From an uncultured Acetatifactor sp. (GTDB taxonomy: Bacteria; Bacillota; Clostridia; Lachnospirales; Lachnospiraceae): a stretch of 64,000 bases of DNA. Shown here in pieces: positions 63,426 to 64,000 of this stretch. The notes beneath the pieces were generated by a model. That model made no database searches and was not told where the DNA came from. It saw only the letters and a list, made by a program, of their open reading frames with translations. The translations under genes were made by a program, and so were the position numbers. Where the stretch lies: contig CANRIP010000010.1 of the NCBI GenBank assembly GCA_947630715.1, positions 1 to 64,000 of the forward strand, read 5' to 3'. How positions within the stretch are numbered: the first letter of the stretch is position 1; the number at the start of each line of letters is the position of its first letter.

Positions 63426-63926
63426 TCAGTCTCTTGTGATTCCCAGTTCCGCCAATATGTTCTCCTGTTTCTGTTCCATCATCCGTGCCTCCTGTTCTTC
63501 CATGTGGTCGTAGCCGCATAAATGAAACATGCTGTGGGCCACCAGGAAGGCAAATTCCCGTTTCAGGCTGTGTCCATAGTCCGTGGCCTGCTCTTTCATC
63601 CTTTCCACACAGATACAGATATCGCCCAGCAAAAGCTCGCCCGTATCCGGATCAAAGCAGTCCGCTTCCTGTTCCGGGGAAATTTCAAATACGCCGGCTT
63701 TTGCAAACGTAAGGCCGGGAAAGGAAAGCACGTCCGTCACCCTGTCCGTGTCCCGGTACTGCCTGTTCAGCTCCCGGATGCCCTCGCCGTCCGTAAGCAG
63801 CAGATTCACCGCCGCCTCATAGGGGCATTGTTCCGCCTCCAGCACTTTTTCACAGACCGTCCGTCCGGTTTCCTCTATGGAAAAAGGGAATTCCTCCCCC
63901 GTCTCATTTTCAGCGCAAAAAGTCAT
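63426..63926 (-). CDS. ybeY: Endoribonuclease YbeY, rRNA maturation factor
   Basis: 166 residues. The zinc-binding motif H-x3-H-x-x-G-x-D-H appears as HSMFHLCGYDHMEE near 130-143. LLLGDICICVERM and VTDVLSFPG are also characteristic. It matures the 3' end of 16S rRNA and takes part in ribosome quality control. The start at 63926 overlaps the end of the next gene upstream by 17 bp. Confidence 0.96.
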   Translation of the reverse strand: MTFCAENETGEEFPFSIEETGRTVCEKVLEAEQCPYEAAVNLLLTDGEGIRELNRQYRDTDRVTDVLSFPGLTFAKAGVFEISPEQEADCFDPDTGELLLGDICICVERMKEQATDYGHSLKREFAFLVAHSMFHLCGYDHMEEQEARMMEQKQENILAELGITRD

Positions 63927-64000
63927 AATACAGTTTCTCTCCCTTAAAAATCCGCTGCATGGAGCGGAATTCCGCTATGGTAATCCGGTTTCTGTCAAAG
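63910..64000 (-). CDS. C-terminal end of an unidentified gene (cut by window edge)
   Basis: A continuous frame reads from the window edge to a TGA at 63910 and encodes 29 residues ending EKLYYDFLR. It includes FDRNRITIAEFRSMQ. The gene overlaps ybeY by 17 bp, so it is in the same operon. The family cannot be told from this tail. In related genomes phoH is a common neighbour upstream of ybeY, but this tail does not prove it. Confidence 0.55.
   Translation of the reverse strand, partial: FDRNRITIAEFRSMQRIFKGEKLYYDFLR

Noticed and set aside
1..64000. tRNA or rRNA genes
   Set aside because: No cloverleaf with the typical GGTTCGAATCC arm and no rRNA-like stretch was noticed. A covariance model search would be needed to be certain.

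Overview
The window is a 64 kb stretch of a spore-forming Firmicute, most likely a GC-moderate member of the Lachnospiraceae (Clostridia). This is inferred from the cotJABC, spoIVA and GerA/SpoVAF-type sporulation and germination genes, anaerobic class III ribonucleotide reductase, ThyX instead of ThyA, AGGAGG-type ribosome binding sites and a T-box before tyrS. Most genes read on the minus strand. Only the IS fragment, aroC, capA, the DUF1292 gene and the comFB-like gene read on the plus strand. No tRNA, rRNA or CRISPR array was seen.

Layout: 1-3,380 is a lower-GC accessory patch (transposase tail, HIT and Nudix hydrolases, a TfoX-like protein, a TauE/SafE exporter, a broken kinase gene). 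3,366-10,418 holds a large membrane protein, an AT-rich acetyltransferase cassette bracketed by two almost identical 110-bp repeats, the cotJABC spore coat operon, a DegV protein and an Rpn-family nuclease. 10,647-16,000 has a GerA-family germination protein with a repeat-rich head, dut, and nrdD-nrdG. 16,067-19,827 has a WYL regulator, a HAD phosphatase and a membrane-anchored MutS relative. 19,945-23,996 is a purine/pyrimidine salvage block (permease, MTA/SAH deaminase, cdd, PNP). 24,232-29,872 carries spoIVA, tyrS with its T-box, and serC-serA. 30,039-41,459 is biosynthesis and envelope (L,D-transpeptidase, leuB-ilvD-ilvB, yajC, tgt, a VanY-type carboxypeptidase, aroC, a lactonase). 41,577-47,964 contains a Cys/Gly-rich small protein, DUF5662, a glycogen-debranching-like protein that has lost its catalytic residues, capA and an NlpC/P60 hydrolase. 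48,213-64,000 has an AraC-GGDEF fusion, DUF1292, a UvrD-like helicase, gltX, a comFB-like gene, thyX, a proB-fthC-proA operon, two flavoproteins, a flippase and ybeY.

The genes fit a conserved chromosomal backbone with amino acid, nucleotide and cofactor synthesis in short operons. Many have recognisable sigma-A promoters with 17-bp spacers, and the sporulation genes have sporulation-sigma-like promoters. The most unusual content is non-coding: a 100-bp structured leader present twice (before dut and as an orphan near 48.2 kb), the 110-bp repeats around the acetyltransferase cassette, a 14 x 14-bp array upstream of the NlpC/P60 gene, a degenerate array in the degV 3' region, a 146-nt tract without A (U-free RNA) upstream of thyX, and a hairpin that pairs with the spoIVA ribosome binding site.

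All functional names come from reading motifs and overall resemblance to known families. No database search was possible. Start codons were adjusted where a good ribosome binding site favoured an internal start.
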